Shown here one piece after another: positions 33,961-44,428 of a DNA stretch of 64,000 bases. Each line of letters begins with the position of its first letter. The first letter of the stretch is position 1. Position numbers and translations under genes: made by a program. The DNA is from an uncultured Bacilli bacterium (GTDB taxonomy: Bacteria; Bacillota_I; Bacilli_A; RF39; UBA660). The stretch is from NCBI GenBank assembly GCA_944371325.1, contig CALVXO010000001.1:1-64000 (forward strand). The letters are read 5' to 3'. Below the pieces are notes generated by a model, which saw only the letters and a list, made by a program, of their open reading frames with translations, was not told the origin of the DNA and made no database searches.

Positions 33961-35229
33961 TTAATTTTTAAGACATCCAATTGGTACAATTAATATTCCA
34001 TCATCAGTAGTATAAGCCATATCAGTTCCTGTAATTACCATCATAAATTCTGGTTGGCCTAATTTTGGTTCGTTTTCTAAAATTAAATTTTTTAAATTAA
34101 TTAAATGTTCTTCTGCTTCTTTTATTTTGCTTCCGCCTAATTTTGTTTCAATTAAAGCATATTTACCATTATCAAAATGAATAACGTTATCACATTCTAA
34201 ACCATAACGATCACGATAATGTTTCAAACTACCGCCAATCGAATCAACATAAACACTTAAATCCCTATTAACTAAGTTTTCAAACAATAATCCGAATGTA
34301 TTAATATCCATCATAATTTCTTTAGGCGAACACCCTAAAGCGGCTACTGCTAAAGATGGATCAATCATGCTTTTTTTAGAAGCTGTCCTTATTGCTGTTT
34401 TACTACGAATATTAGGATTCCAAGCTTCAATTTCTTCTATTATATATAACTTTTTTAAAGTATTTAGATAATCTAAAATTGTCTTTTCACTTACATCTGC
34501 ATAATTAGCTTTAACATCATTATATAAAGATTGATTTGAATCAATTGTTGAAACTTGACGAGCATACGATTTTAAAATTGCCCTAGCTAAAGATGGATCT
34601 CTTCTTACACCATCAACCCTTGAAATATCAGAATCACATAAAACATCTATATAATTTTTAGGTATTGCTAAAGCCTGATTTTCATTTAATTTTAAAGAAT
34701 TTGGCCATCCACCACGACATAAAACATAAGCTATTTTTTCATAAACTAAATCAGTTTTTATACCATCAATATCTCTTTTACCATTTAATATATCCAACAA
34801 AGAAATTTTTCCATTAGATTCACCACTTTCATACAGTGTCATTGGTTTCATTGTTACAAATCCAAATCTTCCAACACCACTATGAAGTGAATAATCTTCA
34901 TTCGGAGTTGCAGATCCAGTAAGAATATATTGATTAGGTAAGCCTGTATTATCAACAGAATATCTAACTGCATTCCATAATTTAGGAGCAAGTTGCCATT
35001 CATCTATTAATCTTGGTTTATCACCTTCTAATAATAAAGATGGTCTAGTGTTAGCAAGTTCTAAATAATTATCTTGTAAATCAGGATTTTGTATTTCCAA
35101 AACACTTTTAGCAATTTGTTTAGCACTAGTTGTTTTTCCACACCACTTTGGACCTTTTATAAGTATCGCTCCAGTTATTTGTAATTTATTTTTTATTTCT
35201 TCATCGACAATTCTTTTAATATATTCCAT
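33961..35229 (-). CDS. AAA ATPase with DUF4143 domain
   Basis: A 422-residue protein. The N-terminal AAA domain has Walker A GPKWCGKTT (about 26-34) and the later block LIDEWQLAPKLWNAVRYSVD. A winged-helix-like middle part (about 180-260) precedes the C-terminal DUF4143 domain, with ECDNVIHFDNGKYALIETKL as a PDDEXK-like core. The biological role of these common single-gene ATPases is unknown. Unusual 23-bp tandem repeats lie just upstream of its promoter. Confidence 0.88.
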   Translation of the reverse strand: MEYIKRIVDEEIKNKLQITGAILIKGPKWCGKTTSAKQIAKSVLEIQNPDLQDNYLELANTRPSLLLEGDKPRLIDEWQLAPKLWNAVRYSVDNTGLPNQYILTGSATPNEDYSLHSGVGRFGFVTMKPMTLYESGESNGKISLLDILNGKRDIDGIKTDLVYEKIAYVLCRGGWPNSLKLNENQALAIPKNYIDVLCDSDISRVDGVRRDPSLARAILKSYARQVSTIDSNQSLYNDVKANYADVSEKTILDYLNTLKKLYIIEEIEAWNPNIRSKTAIRTASKKSMIDPSLAVAALGCSPKEIMMDINTFGLLFENLVNRDLSVYVDSIGGSLKHYRDRYGLECDNVIHFDNGKYALIETKLGGSKIKEAEEHLINLKNLILENEPKLGQPEFMMVITGTDMAYTTDDGILIVPIGCLKN

Positions 35230-35250
35230 AATTTAATCATCTCCGATAAT

Positions 35251-35279
35251 ATTATATCAATTTTTTTTAATTAAAGCAA
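35251..35279 (-). promoter_or_regulatory. Promoter of the DUF4143 ATPase gene
   Basis: TTGCTT (35274-35279), 17 bases, TATAAT (35251-35256) on the minus strand. Tandem repeats begin five bases upstream of the -35. Confidence 0.65.
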
Positions 35280-35283
35280 TTCT

Positions 35284-35375
35284 ATTTCCGAAAATTGTGG
35301 TGTTTTACTTCCAAAACTTGTGGCATTTTATTTCCAAAAATTGTGGTATTTTATTTCTATATTTTGTGACTTAAT
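35284..35375. repeat. 23-bp tandem repeats upstream of the DUF4143 gene
   Basis: Units start at 35284, 35307 and 35330, with a degenerate fourth at 35353. The consensus is ATTTCCAAAAATTGTGGTAT followed by TTT. Units differ by one to five substitutions and not in length. The array ends at the stop codon of the next gene. The period of 23 bp (about two helix turns) would place identical sites on one DNA face. Confidence 0.85.
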
Positions 35376-36316
35376 TAATTTTTGATATACTTATCACATC
35401 TGTTGCCCCATATATCAATCAATTTATTATCTTTATAAATTCTTAATATTTCGCAGTTATTACTACACCCACCGCAATCTATAGCCTTAGTATCAAACGA
35501 AACATCTTGAATATTTAAATCATATATTTTATTAGAACTATTTTTCTTAGAAAGAATAGCTATTCCTAAAGCGCCCATTAAATGACTATTGGGATCAACT
35601 ATAACATCGGTATTCAATATTTCTTTAAAATATTTTAAAACACCTAAATTTTTGGATACACCACCTTGAAATATAACTGGTGATTTTATTTTTTTACCTT
35701 TACCAACATTATTTAAATAATTTAAAACGATACTTTTACATAAACCTGCTACAATATCTTCTTTTTTATATCCCACTTGAGCTTTATGAATTAAATCTGA
35801 TTCAGCAAATACAGTACAACGTGCTGCTATTTTAACAGGATTATTGCTTTTTAAAGCTAGTGGCCCAAAATCTTCTATATTAATATTTAATCTTTTTGCT
35901 TGACTAGATAAAAATGAACCTGTTCCTGCCGCACATAAAGTATTCATTGCGTAATCAGTTATTATTCCATTATTAAGTAAAATTATTTTAGAATCTTGAC
36001 CACCTATTTCTAATATTGTTTTAACATCTGGATATATTGATAATGTTCCTATAGCATGAGCCATTATCTCATTTTTAACTACATTAGCATCTAATAATAA
36101 TCCAATTAATTTACGGGCACTTCCCGTAGTTCCTATTCCTTTTACAACATATCTTTTATCTAAATTATTTTTTAATATATTAATTAATTTTTTTACAGAA
36201 TTAACAGGATTACCTTCCGTCCATATATATGAAGAAGTAATAATTTTATTATTATCATCAATTATTACTCCTTTAGTAGAAATACTACCTATATCAATAC
36301 CTAAATAACAATTCAT
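35375..36316 (-). CDS. Acyl-CoA dehydratase activase (BadF/HgdC family ATPase)
   Basis: A 313-residue ASKHA-fold ATPase. Motifs are GIDIGSISTKGVIIDD, ILEIGGQDSKIILL and TLCAAGTGSFLSSQAKRL with Cys ligands for a 4Fe-4S cluster between subunits. A Cys-rich tail (DCGGCSNNCE) is present. Activases of this family drive electrons into 2-hydroxyacyl-CoA dehydratases by ATP hydrolysis. It is the last of three overlapping genes; no obvious dehydratase lies in this window. Confidence 0.88.
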   Translation of the reverse strand: MNCYLGIDIGSISTKGVIIDDNNKIITSSYIWTEGNPVNSVKKLINILKNNLDKRYVVKGIGTTGSARKLIGLLLDANVVKNEIMAHAIGTLSIYPDVKTILEIGGQDSKIILLNNGIITDYAMNTLCAAGTGSFLSSQAKRLNINIEDFGPLALKSNNPVKIAARCTVFAESDLIHKAQVGYKKEDIVAGLCKSIVLNYLNNVGKGKKIKSPVIFQGGVSKNLGVLKYFKEILNTDVIVDPNSHLMGALGIAILSKKNSSNKIYDLNIQDVSFDTKAIDCGGCSNNCEILRIYKDNKLIDIWGNRCDKYIKN

Positions 36317-37377
36317 TGTCTCCTCATTTCTATCATATCATAAAAAGCTTCTAATCTAGTTTTTATTCCTACTTCACTCGTATTCGCATCAAAACTAAAA
36401 TATATTATAGGTACATTATAACTGCTTGCTACCTTATCGATTATTGGCATTGAACCAATTTCAGGAGTACAAAAACTAGATTTGATGTGAATAATACCAT
36501 CATATTTTTTATCGCATAAATATTTAGTCCAATATATATTACTAGAAGCATCCGCACACATTTTATATTTCATATATTTTTTCGATTTTCTTAAAGCTTT
36601 TTTTATTGTTTTTTTATTTTTAAATAACAAATAATTTACATTAGTAAACCTTTTAATTTCAATATTAAATGACGCTAGTTCTTTTTCTAAATAATAATTA
36701 CTAAAAGGTTCCATTAAAGTGTATAATTCACCTATTACCCCAACTTTTAAACAGTTTTTAGGTTTATTTATTTTTATTTTTTTAAACTTTTTAAAATATT
36801 TTTTATATAAAATATATAAACTGATTGGATTGTTAACTTTACTAAATTTATTTAACATTTCTTTATTTAAATTATTAAAACTATTTTTATTTACTTCAAA
36901 TCCAATATTTTTTCTTATGTAATCATCTATTTTATCCATATATTTAACCATATTTTTAGTTATATATAAATAATATAAACCTTTAATAATATTAAACTTT
37001 TTATCAATTCTTTTAATCATTTTATATATTCTTTTAACATTTGCTTTACCATTAGTAACTAAATTAAGAAGTTCAAACCTATATCCCAAATCTTTTAATA
37101 TTTGTTCTTGTAATTCACTATAATAACCATACCTACATCCACCACCAAATTGAATTAATATAGAAGCACCTTGTTCTAAAGATTCAATCATTGTTCCTAA
37201 AGTATATTTAAAAGGAGTACATACAAAATCCGGACTATATTTACTACCTAGCTCGATTGTCTTAGCAGTTATAAAAGGAGGTATAATTATTTCAACATCT
37301 ACTATATGACTTAATAAATATTTAGCAGGAATATAATAATTTCCCATATGTGGGAAAGATACTTTAATCTTGTTCAA
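36313..37377 (-). CDS. Acyl-CoA dehydratase activase-associated protein (D-component-like)
   Basis: A 354-residue protein related to the 2-hydroxyglutaryl-CoA dehydratase D-component/DUF2229 group. Conserved blocks are SPDFVCTPFKYTLGTMIESL, LIQFGGGCRYGYYSELQEQI and IKSSFCTPEIGSMPIIDKVA, each with a Cys that could bind an FeS cluster. The middle contains a Lys-rich insert. It overlaps the activase gene by 4 bp and the third gene by 14 bp. Confidence 0.8.
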   Translation of the reverse strand: MNKIKVSFPHMGNYYIPAKYLLSHIVDVEIIIPPFITAKTIELGSKYSPDFVCTPFKYTLGTMIESLEQGASILIQFGGGCRYGYYSELQEQILKDLGYRFELLNLVTNGKANVKRIYKMIKRIDKKFNIIKGLYYLYITKNMVKYMDKIDDYIRKNIGFEVNKNSFNNLNKEMLNKFSKVNNPISLYILYKKYFKKFKKIKINKPKNCLKVGVIGELYTLMEPFSNYYLEKELASFNIEIKRFTNVNYLLFKNKKTIKKALRKSKKYMKYKMCADASSNIYWTKYLCDKKYDGIIHIKSSFCTPEIGSMPIIDKVASSYNVPIIYFSFDANTSEVGIKTRLEAFYDMIEMRRQ

Positions 37378-38215
37378 TTATATCAACAAAGCTTTCTATT
37401 CTTGTTTCCATTCCTGCTAAAGAATCTAAGTCATCAATGACCAAATTTAAATAAGGTTTATCAATTTTTCTCATCACTAACTCATTTACTAAACTATCTA
37501 ATCCACATGGAAAAGCTGTTAAAAACACAATTCCATCAACTTTTTCCTTACAATAAATAACACTAGACACATTTTTTTTACTATACTTCCAATATAAGTC
37601 TTTCGACAAATAAAAATAATAATCATCATCAAATAAATCACTATAAACTATTTCAACATCATATTTTTTTATTATATCAATTATTTCATTTAAATACTTA
37701 TCCCTAATATTATAAGAGTGACCTACTAACAATATTTTTTTATTTGAGCTATTTAATTTGTTAATATTATCAATTTTTAACTTTTTTAATTCTTTATTAT
37801 ATTTAATTGAAGCTATCTTATAAGCTTTCTTTATTTGTTTTTTCTTAAATCCTAATTCTTTACCAACTTTAATAAAATTTTTTATTTCTTTAATATTATT
37901 AAATGTTAATATTTTAATATCTAATAAATTGTTACATAAATCATATAAACAATCAAAGTTCGAACACATTTGATTTTTAATGCCATAATTTAATTTAGGT
38001 ATTAAAATATAATCACATTTATCTTTTAAATAAGCAACATGACCTAAAAATATTTTTAAAGATAAACACATCTCACTAGTAGCTATATTATTACCTAATT
38101 CTAATATTTCTTTATTTGTATCAAAACTAATTACTTCGATACCTAATTCTTTAAAAAAATAAATCCATTTCGTACAATAATAATAATATAATCCCTTAGG
38201 TAGTCCAATTTTCAT
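37364..38215 (-). CDS. Acyl-CoA dehydratase activase-associated protein (DUF2229-like)
   Basis: A 283-residue DUF2229-like protein: MKIGLPKGLYYYYCTKWIYF at the start, a Cys in ATSEMCLSLKIFLGHV, YILIPKLNYGIKNQMCSNFD and VFLTAFPCGLDSLVNELVMR. In many Firmicutes this part, the D-component part and the activase are joined in one protein of about 1,400 residues; here they are separate overlapping genes. The ATG at 38215 follows AGGTG. Confidence 0.8.
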   Translation of the reverse strand: MKIGLPKGLYYYYCTKWIYFFKELGIEVISFDTNKEILELGNNIATSEMCLSLKIFLGHVAYLKDKCDYILIPKLNYGIKNQMCSNFDCLYDLCNNLLDIKILTFNNIKEIKNFIKVGKELGFKKKQIKKAYKIASIKYNKELKKLKIDNINKLNSSNKKILLVGHSYNIRDKYLNEIIDIIKKYDVEIVYSDLFDDDYYFYLSKDLYWKYSKKNVSSVIYCKEKVDGIVFLTAFPCGLDSLVNELVMRKIDKPYLNLVIDDLDSLAGMETRIESFVDIIEQD

Positions 38216-38303
38216 TCTAATCACCTACACAAATTATATTTACTAAACACAATTTATATGACTTTTAATAAACAATATGATATAATTTTAATAGGTGAAA
38301 TTT

Positions 38304-39566
38304 ATGGAATTTAGAGAATTAACTAATCAAGAATTTATCAATTTTATTACAAATTGTCCTTTAAAATCAATATATCAAACACCAGAATATGGATTTGTTA
38401 TGCATAATCAAAAATATGAATCAGTTCTAGTAGGATTATTAGAAGATCACATTGTTAAGGCAGCTTCTTTAGTAATAATTGCTAAAGAAGAAGGATTTAA
38501 ATATGCTTATGTACCAAGAGGATATATTTTAGATTATGAAAATTTAGATCTATTTAAAACTTTTTCTATTAAAATAAAAGAATATTTAGAAAAAAAAGGT
38601 GTAATGGGAATAAAAATTAATCCTTTAATTATTAAATCAATTTATGATTTTGATAAACAAATTGTTGATAAAAATCCTAAATATGATTTGATATTTAATA
38701 ACTTAAAAAAATGTAATTATACCCATTTAGGATACAATAATTTCTTTGAAGCACTAAAACCTAGATTTGAAGCAATAATAGATTTAAATAAATCAATTAA
38801 TGAATTGTTTAAAAATGTCAAAAAAGAATATAGAACTAAAATTAGAAGTGCTATTAGAAATGGTGTAAAGGTATATAAAGGTGATTTTAATCAATTAAAT
38901 TATTTATACGAATTTACTAAAGATAGATATGAAAGACCACTTACTTATTTTCAAGATTGTTATGGCTTTTATTCTAAAAGAAATATGGTAGATTTATATT
39001 ATACAAAATTAGATACAAAAACATATTTACAAATTATACAAAAAAAACTTAATTATTATGACCAACAAAGTAATTATTTAAATAGTATCATTATAAAAAA
39101 ACAACTTAATAAAAATAGTAAAATCATTAGAAAAAAAATAAGTATTGATAAATATTTAAACCAATATAAAATAGAATTAGTAAATGCCACACAATTATTA
39201 AGGCAATACCCTGAAGGCGTTGTTACTTCTTGTTTAATCTTAATTAAACAAGATAAAGAAATAACTATTCTAATTGATGGTTATGATAAAAGATTTAAAA
39301 AATTTAACTCTAAACATTTATTAATATGGCAAATAATTGATATCTATAAAAAATTAGGATATGTTAAATTTAATCTAGGTGGCATGTCAAATTATTCTAT
39401 CGATGACAAAAAATATTTTGGATTAGATGAATTCAAATTAAACTTTGGAGCTAAAATGTATGAATACGCTGGTGATTTTGAATTAGTTACTCATAAAAGA
39501 AATTATAATTTATATAGAAATTATGTCCCTTTAAAAAATCTAATAAAAAGCAAGTTAGTTAAATAA
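38304..39566 (+). CDS. FemABX-family aminoacyltransferase
   Basis: A 420-residue GNAT-fold enzyme. Blocks YQTPEYGFVMHNQKYESVL, YVPRGYILDY and NVKKEYRTKIRSAIRNGVKV match FemABX/MurM enzymes, which use aminoacyl-tRNA to add amino acids to the lipid II peptide. A coiled-coil insert (about 245-290) is typical of FemX/FemA. The C-terminal block FNLGGMSNYSIDDKKYFGLD completes the second GNAT domain. The ATG at 38304 follows AGGTG. Confidence 0.88.
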   Translation: MEFRELTNQEFINFITNCPLKSIYQTPEYGFVMHNQKYESVLVGLLEDHIVKAASLVIIAKEEGFKYAYVPRGYILDYENLDLFKTFSIKIKEYLEKKGVMGIKINPLIIKSIYDFDKQIVDKNPKYDLIFNNLKKCNYTHLGYNNFFEALKPRFEAIIDLNKSINELFKNVKKEYRTKIRSAIRNGVKVYKGDFNQLNYLYEFTKDRYERPLTYFQDCYGFYSKRNMVDLYYTKLDTKTYLQIIQKKLNYYDQQSNYLNSIIIKKQLNKNSKIIRKKISIDKYLNQYKIELVNATQLLRQYPEGVVTSCLILIKQDKEITILIDGYDKRFKKFNSKHLLIWQIIDIYKKLGYVKFNLGGMSNYSIDDKKYFGLDEFKLNFGAKMYEYAGDFELVTHKRNYNLYRNYVPLKNLIKSKLVK

Positions 39567-39577
39567 CTTGTTTTTTT
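39551..39577 (+). terminator. Terminator of the FemX-like gene
   Basis: CAAGTTA, loop GTTAAA, TAACTTG, then seven T residues. Confidence 0.85.
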
Positions 39578-39580
39578 AAT

Positions 39581-39606
39581 AAAAAAAGTTAGGATTTTTT
39601 CCTAAC
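39581..39606 (-). terminator. Terminator of tuf
   Basis: On the minus strand GTTAGGA and TCCTAAC flank a loop and are followed by TTTTTTT, two bases after the tuf stop codon. Confidence 0.85.
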
Positions 39607-39607
39607 C

Positions 39608-40792
39608 TTATTTAATAATTTCTGTAACGTTACCAGCACCAACTGTATGTCCACCTTCGCGGATAGAGAATTTAGTTCCGTTTTCGATAGCAATTGGAGC
39701 GATTAATTCAACAGTAAGTTCAACGTTATCACCAGGCATAACCATTTCAGTTCCTTGTGGTAATTCAATAACACCTGTTACATCTGTAGTTCTAAAATAG
39801 AATTGTGGACGATAGTTAGTAAAGAATGGTTTATGACGTCCTCCTTCTTCTTTAGTTAAGATATATACTTTAGCTTTGAATTTAGTATGTGGAGTAACTG
39901 TACCAGGTTTAGCTAATACTTGTCCTCTTTCAACTTCGTCACGAGAAATACCACGTAATAATACACCAGCATTATCTCCTGCTTCAGCATAGTCTAATTG
40001 TTTACGGAACATTTCAATTCCAGTAACAACTGTTTTCTTAGTATCTTTTAAACCAACGATTTCAACTTCGTCATTTAATTTTAACATACCTCTTTCAACA
40101 CGTCCTGTAACAACTGTTCCACGACCTGTGATTGTAAATACGTCTTCAATTGGCATTAAGAATGGTTTATCAGTATCACGTACTGGAGTTTCGATCCAAG
40201 TATCTACAGCATCCATTAATTCTTTAATCTTTTCAACGTATGCTGGATCACCTTCTAATGCTTTTAAAGCAGATCCTCTAATAATTGGAGTATTATCTCC
40301 ATCATATCCATATTCACTTAATAATTCACGAATTTCCATTTCAACTAAGTCTAATAATTCTTCATCATCAACCATATCACATTTGTTCATGAATACTACC
40401 ATACGTGGTACTCCAACTTGACGTGATAATAAGATGTGTTCACGAGTTTGAGCCATAGGACCATCTGTAGCAGCAATAACTAAGATTGCTCCATCCATTT
40501 GAGCTGCACCTGTAATCATATTTTTTACATAATCAGCATGTCCTGGGCAGTCTACGTGAGCGTAGTGTCTGTTATCTGTTTGATATTCAACGTGTGAAGT
40601 ATTAATTGTAATACCTCTTTCTCTTTCTTCTGGTGCTTTATCGATATTTGCATAATCAACAAAGTCAGCTTGTCCTTTACTAGCTAGATATTTTGTAATA
40701 GCAGCTGTTAAAGTAGTTTTACCATGATCTACGTGTCCAATTGTACCAATGTTAACATGTGGTTTTGAACGATCAAATTTTTGATTTGCCAT
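39608..40792 (-). CDS. tuf: Elongation factor Tu
   Basis: A 394-residue EF-Tu. G1 is GHVDHGKTT (19-27), switch [15 protein letters not shown]4 NKCDMVD, and domains 2 and 3 are complete ([13 protein letters not shown] and the C-terminal [15 protein letters not shown]). It carries aminoacyl-tRNA to the ribosome. It closes the str operon, 72 bp after fusA, with its own terminator. Confidence 0.98.
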   Translation of the reverse strand: MANQKFDRSKPHVNIGTIGHVDHGKTTLTAAITKYLASKGQADFVDYANIDKAPEERERGITINTSHVEYQTDNRHYAHVDCPGHADYVKNMITGAAQMDGAILVIAATDGPMAQTREHILLSRQVGVPRMVVFMNKCDMVDDEELLDLVEMEIRELLSEYGYDGDNTPIIRGSALKALEGDPAYVEKIKELMDAVDTWIETPVRDTDKPFLMPIEDVFTITGRGTVVTGRVERGMLKLNDEVEIVGLKDTKKTVVTGIEMFRKQLDYAEAGDNAGVLLRGISRDEVERGQVLAKPGTVTPHTKFKAKVYILTKEEGGRHKPFFTNYRPQFYFRTTDVTGVIELPQGTEMVMPGDNVELTVELIAPIAIENGTKFSIREGGHTVGAGNVTEIIK

Positions 40793-40864
40793 ATTATTTT
40801 TCCTCCTTATTTAACTTCATATTTAATTTTATACTAATTAACATAAAAATTCAAGACTTTTATA

Positions 40865-42937
40865 TTAATTTGTACCATTTTTTTTGATAATTTCTTCAGC
40901 AATATTTCTTGGAACTTCTTCATAATGATCGAATACCATTGTAAAGTTTCCTCTTCCTTGAGTATTACTTCTTAAACTTGTAGCATACCCAAACATTTCA
41001 GCTAAAGGTACCATTGCATCAATTGCTAATGCATTTCCTCTTGATTCTTGACCAAGTGGACGTCCTCTTCTTGATGTAAGTTCACCCATAACAGCACCTA
41101 AATATTCATCAGGAACTACTACTTGAACTTTCATAATTGGTTCTAGTAAAACTGGTTTACATTTGTTTTTAGCTTCTTTTAAAGCCATTGAAGCAGCTAT
41201 CTTATAAGCCATTTCAGATGAGTCAACATCATGATATGATCCATCAAATAATGTTGCTTTAACATCGATCATTGGATAACCAGCTAAAACACCAGTTTTC
41301 ATAGCATCTTGTAATCCTTTATCAGTAACAGGAATGTATTCTCTTGGAACTACACCACCTACTACTGCATCAACGAATTCATAACCTTTATCAGGATTTG
41401 GTTCGAATTTAATCCATACGTGACCATATTGTCCACGACCACCAGATTGTTTAATATACTTACCTTCACATTCACCAGCTTGTGTTAATGTTTCACGATA
41501 AGATACTTGTGGTTTACCAATATTAGCTTCAACACCAAATTCTCTTCTCATTCTATCAACGATGATATCTAAGTGTAATTCACCCATACCAGCAATGATA
41601 GTTTGTCCTGTTTCATGATTTGTACTAGCTCTAAAAGTTGGATCTTCTTCAGCTAATTTTTGTAATGCAACAGCCATTTTATCTTGATCAGCTTTTGATT
41701 TAGGTTCAACAGCTAATTCCATAACTGGATCTGGGAATTCCATTGATTCTAGGATACAAGGTTTCTTTTCATCACATAATGTATCACCGGTAGTTGTATC
41801 TTTTAATCCAACTGCTGCCGCAATATCTCCTGCAAATACTTCAGATATTTCAGTACGATGATTAGCATGCATTTGTAGGATACGACCAACTCTTTCTCTT
41901 TTATCTTTAGTAGCATTTAATACATAAGATCCACTATTTAAGTGTCCTGAGTAAACCCTAAAGAATGTTAATTTACCAACAAATGGGTCTGTCATAACTT
42001 TAAATGCTAAAGCTGCAAATGGTTCAGAATCAGATGGGTGTCTTTCGATTTCGTTACCATCTAAATCTACACCTTTTATAGCTTCAATATCAACTGGACT
42101 TGGTAAATAATCAATTACTGCATCTAGTAATAATTTAACACCTTTATTACCTAAAGCAGTACCACATAATACTGGGAAGAATTCAACTGCTAAAGTTCCT
42201 TTTCTAATTGCTTTTTTAATTAAATCAACAGAAATTTCTTCTCCTTCTAAGTATTTAGTCATTAATTCATCATCAAATTCAGCTACTGCTTCGATTAATT
42301 CATTACGTTTTTCTTCAACTAAATCAACCATATCAGCAGGGATATCAATTATTTTAGCATTTTCATGTTGTTCACCATCATATTGATAAGCTGTTCTTGT
42401 AACTAAATCAATAATACCATTAAATTCGTTTTCTGCTCCGATTGGCCATTCAATAGGTTTAGCATTTACGCCCAATCTTGAATCAATAGTTGATAAACTA
42501 TATTCAAAATTAGCACCCATTTTATCCATTTTGTTACAGAAAATCATTCTTGGTACTTTAAATTCTGTAGCTTGACGCCATACTGTTTCAGTTTGTGGTT
42601 CTACACCTGCTTGAGCATCCAATAATGCTACCGCACCATCTAATACTCTTAAAGAACGAGAAACTTCAACTGTAAAGTCTACGTGCCCTGGAGTATCAAT
42701 AATATTTAATCTATGATTTTTCCAGAATGCTGTAGTAGCGGCTGAAGTAATTGTAATACCTCTTTCTTGTTCTTGAGCCATCCAGTCCATTTGAGATTCA
42801 CCATCGTGAGTTTCTCCAATTTTGTGGATTTTACCTGTATGGAACAATACACGTTCTGTACAAGTTGTTTTACCAGCATCAATATGGGCCATGATACCAA
42901 AATTACGTGTTTTCTCTAAACTATATTCACGAGCCAT
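40865..42937 (-). CDS. fusA: Elongation factor G
   Basis: A 690-residue EF-G, usual length. G1 is AHIDAGKTT (17-25), switch [12 protein letters not shown]4 NKMDKMG, and domains II to V are complete ([30 protein letters not shown]). It drives ribosome translocation. It lies 15 bp after rpsG and 72 bp before tuf. Confidence 0.98.
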   Translation of the reverse strand: MAREYSLEKTRNFGIMAHIDAGKTTCTERVLFHTGKIHKIGETHDGESQMDWMAQEQERGITITSAATTAFWKNHRLNIIDTPGHVDFTVEVSRSLRVLDGAVALLDAQAGVEPQTETVWRQATEFKVPRMIFCNKMDKMGANFEYSLSTIDSRLGVNAKPIEWPIGAENEFNGIIDLVTRTAYQYDGEQHENAKIIDIPADMVDLVEEKRNELIEAVAEFDDELMTKYLEGEEISVDLIKKAIRKGTLAVEFFPVLCGTALGNKGVKLLLDAVIDYLPSPVDIEAIKGVDLDGNEIERHPSDSEPFAALAFKVMTDPFVGKLTFFRVYSGHLNSGSYVLNATKDKRERVGRILQMHANHRTEISEVFAGDIAAAVGLKDTTTGDTLCDEKKPCILESMEFPDPVMELAVEPKSKADQDKMAVALQKLAEEDPTFRASTNHETGQTIIAGMGELHLDIIVDRMRREFGVEANIGKPQVSYRETLTQAGECEGKYIKQSGGRGQYGHVWIKFEPNPDKGYEFVDAVVGGVVPREYIPVTDKGLQDAMKTGVLAGYPMIDVKATLFDGSYHDVDSSEMAYKIAASMALKEAKNKCKPVLLEPIMKVQVVVPDEYLGAVMGELTSRRGRPLGQESRGNALAIDAMVPLAEMFGYATSLRSNTQGRGNFTMVFDHYEEVPRNIAEEIIKKNGTN

Positions 42938-42952
42938 ATATTATTTCCTTTC

Positions 42953-43420
42953 TTACCATCTATAATGAGCAAATGCTTTATTAGCTTCTGCCATTCTATG
43001 TGTGTCTTCACGTTTTTTAACTGCTGCACCAACACCATTTGATGCATCAATTATTTCATTTGCTAAATTTTCAGCCATTGAATGTCCGCCTCTTAATCTA
43101 GCGTATTGAACTAACCATCTTAATCCTAAAGCTTGACTTCTATCTGGTCTAACTTCAATTGGAACTTGATAGTTTGCTCCACCAACACGACGTGATTTAA
43201 CTTCTAAAGCTGGTTTAATGTTTTCTAAAGCTTTATTTAAAACGTCCATTGGATCTTGATTTGTTTTTTCTTTTACTATTTCAAAAGAGTCATATAAAAT
43301 TGTTTGAGCAATTCCTTTTTTACCATCAACCATTAATCTATTAATTAATTTAGTAACTAATTTAGAATTATATAATGGATCTGGTAATACGTCTCTTTTA
43401 ACTGCACGTCTTTTACGCAT
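42953..43420 (-). CDS. rpsG: Ribosomal protein S7
   Basis: A 155-residue S7 ([20 protein letters not shown], then [20 protein letters not shown], then [16 protein letters not shown]). It binds 16S rRNA and nucleates the 30S head. It lies between rpsL and fusA in the classical order. Confidence 0.98.
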   Translation of the reverse strand: MRKRRAVKRDVLPDPLYNSKLVTKLINRLMVDGKKGIAQTILYDSFEIVKEKTNQDPMDVLNKALENIKPALEVKSRRVGGANYQVPIEVRPDRSQALGLRWLVQYARLRGGHSMAENLANEIIDASNGVGAAVKKREDTHRMAEANKAFAHYRW

Positions 43421-43435
43421 AACTATCTCCTTTCA

Positions 43436-43852
43436 TTATTTATTTTTTGGTTTTTTACTACCATATTTACTACGTCCTTGACGACGTTTTTCAATTCCAG
43501 CAGTATCCATAGTACCACGAATAATGTGATATCTAACACCGATTAAGTCTTTAACACGTCCACCACGAATTAAAACTACTGAGTGTTCTTGTAAATTGTG
43601 TCCTTCACCAGGTATATAAGCTGTAACTTCCATACCATTAGATAATCTAACACGAGCATATTTACGTAACGCTGAGTTTGGTTTTTTAGGTGCCATTGTT
43701 CCTACACGAGTACAAACACCACGTTTTTGAGGTGAATTTTGATTAGTTCTTAATTTATCTTTGCTGTTATATCCAATATTCAAAACTGGTGATTTACTTT
43801 TTCTAGTTTTGTTCTTACGGTTTTTTCTAACTAATTGGTTAATTGTAGGCAT
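43436..43852 (-). CDS. rpsL: Ribosomal protein S12
   Basis: A 138-residue S12 ([20 protein letters not shown], then [20 protein letters not shown], then [20 protein letters not shown]). It lies at the decoding centre. At the streptomycin-response positions it keeps wild-type lysines (PKKPNS and GGRVKD). It is the first gene of the str operon. Confidence 0.98.
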   Translation of the reverse strand: MPTINQLVRKNRKNKTRKSKSPVLNIGYNSKDKLRTNQNSPQKRGVCTRVGTMAPKKPNSALRKYARVRLSNGMEVTAYIPGEGHNLQEHSVVLIRGGRVKDLIGVRYHIIRGTMDTAGIEKRRQGRSKYGSKKPKNK

Positions 43853-43939
43853 TGTTACCCTCCTTTCATTTACACACTTCCAGGTGTCTCATTTTACTTG
43901 TTAATTTAAGACTTGCCTAAGCAAATCTAAAACAAAGTA

Positions 43940-43968
43940 ATTTTATCATTTTATTATATGTTTGTCAA
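43940..43968 (-). promoter_or_regulatory. Promoter of the str operon
   Basis: TTGACA (43963-43968), 17 bases, TAAAAT (43940-43945) on the minus strand, about 90 bp upstream of rpsL. The leader holds an imperfect GCTTAGGCAAG hairpin that might have a regulatory role. Confidence 0.75.
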
Positions 43969-43974
43969 GCCTTT

Positions 43975-44427
43975 TTATTCATAATTTTGATATCCGACTG
44001 TTTGATAATTACTTCCACATTTTATATAGGCTCTATAAACAATATCATCTTGTTTTTCAAATGTTGCATAACCCAAACAATTAATATTGGGATCTTTAAT
44101 ATCAGCAATATTATCTATTAATCCGTTTTCTTGTAATTTTTTTATACTAACAGTTATTGCATCACCTTTAGGTATATCATTATAATACCTTTTTTGATAA
44201 ACCTTAGCAGCTTCTAAAACTTTATCTTCTAAGTCACTATATTTTAATTTTGTATCTGTTTCAGTATCTTGATTTACGCTTTCATAGTTATTTTCATCAT
44301 TGATTGAAGGCATTATATTATCAAATGTTTTGTTTACTAATACAGCAATTATAACTAATGCTATCATTAATACTAAAACACCAGCTAACATTGCCTGTAA
44401 TCCCCAGCCACGATTATTTAATTTCAT
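43975..44427 (-). CDS. Pilin-like single-pass membrane protein
   Basis: A 150-residue protein. A short positively charged leader (MKLNNRGWGL) precedes a hydrophobic helix (about residues 11-32), the layout of prepilin-type proteins, although the usual GFTLIE cleavage motif is replaced by GWGLQA. The outer part has two cysteines (in NINCLGYATF and YIKCGSNY) that could form a disulphide. It is placed two bases after the NrtR-like gene. The role is unknown; a pseudopilin of a competence or secretion apparatus is possible. Confidence 0.55.
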   Translation of the reverse strand: MKLNNRGWGLQAMLAGVLVLMIALVIIAVLVNKTFDNIMPSINDENNYESVNQDTETDTKLKYSDLEDKVLEAAKVYQKRYYNDIPKGDAITVSIKKLQENGLIDNIADIKDPNINCLGYATFEKQDDIVYRAYIKCGSNYQTVGYQNYE

Positions 44428-44428
44428 A

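Noticed and set aside
35284-35375. CRISPR array at the 23-bp repeats
   Set aside because: The units are directly abutting with no spacers and no cas genes; they are a simple tandem array.
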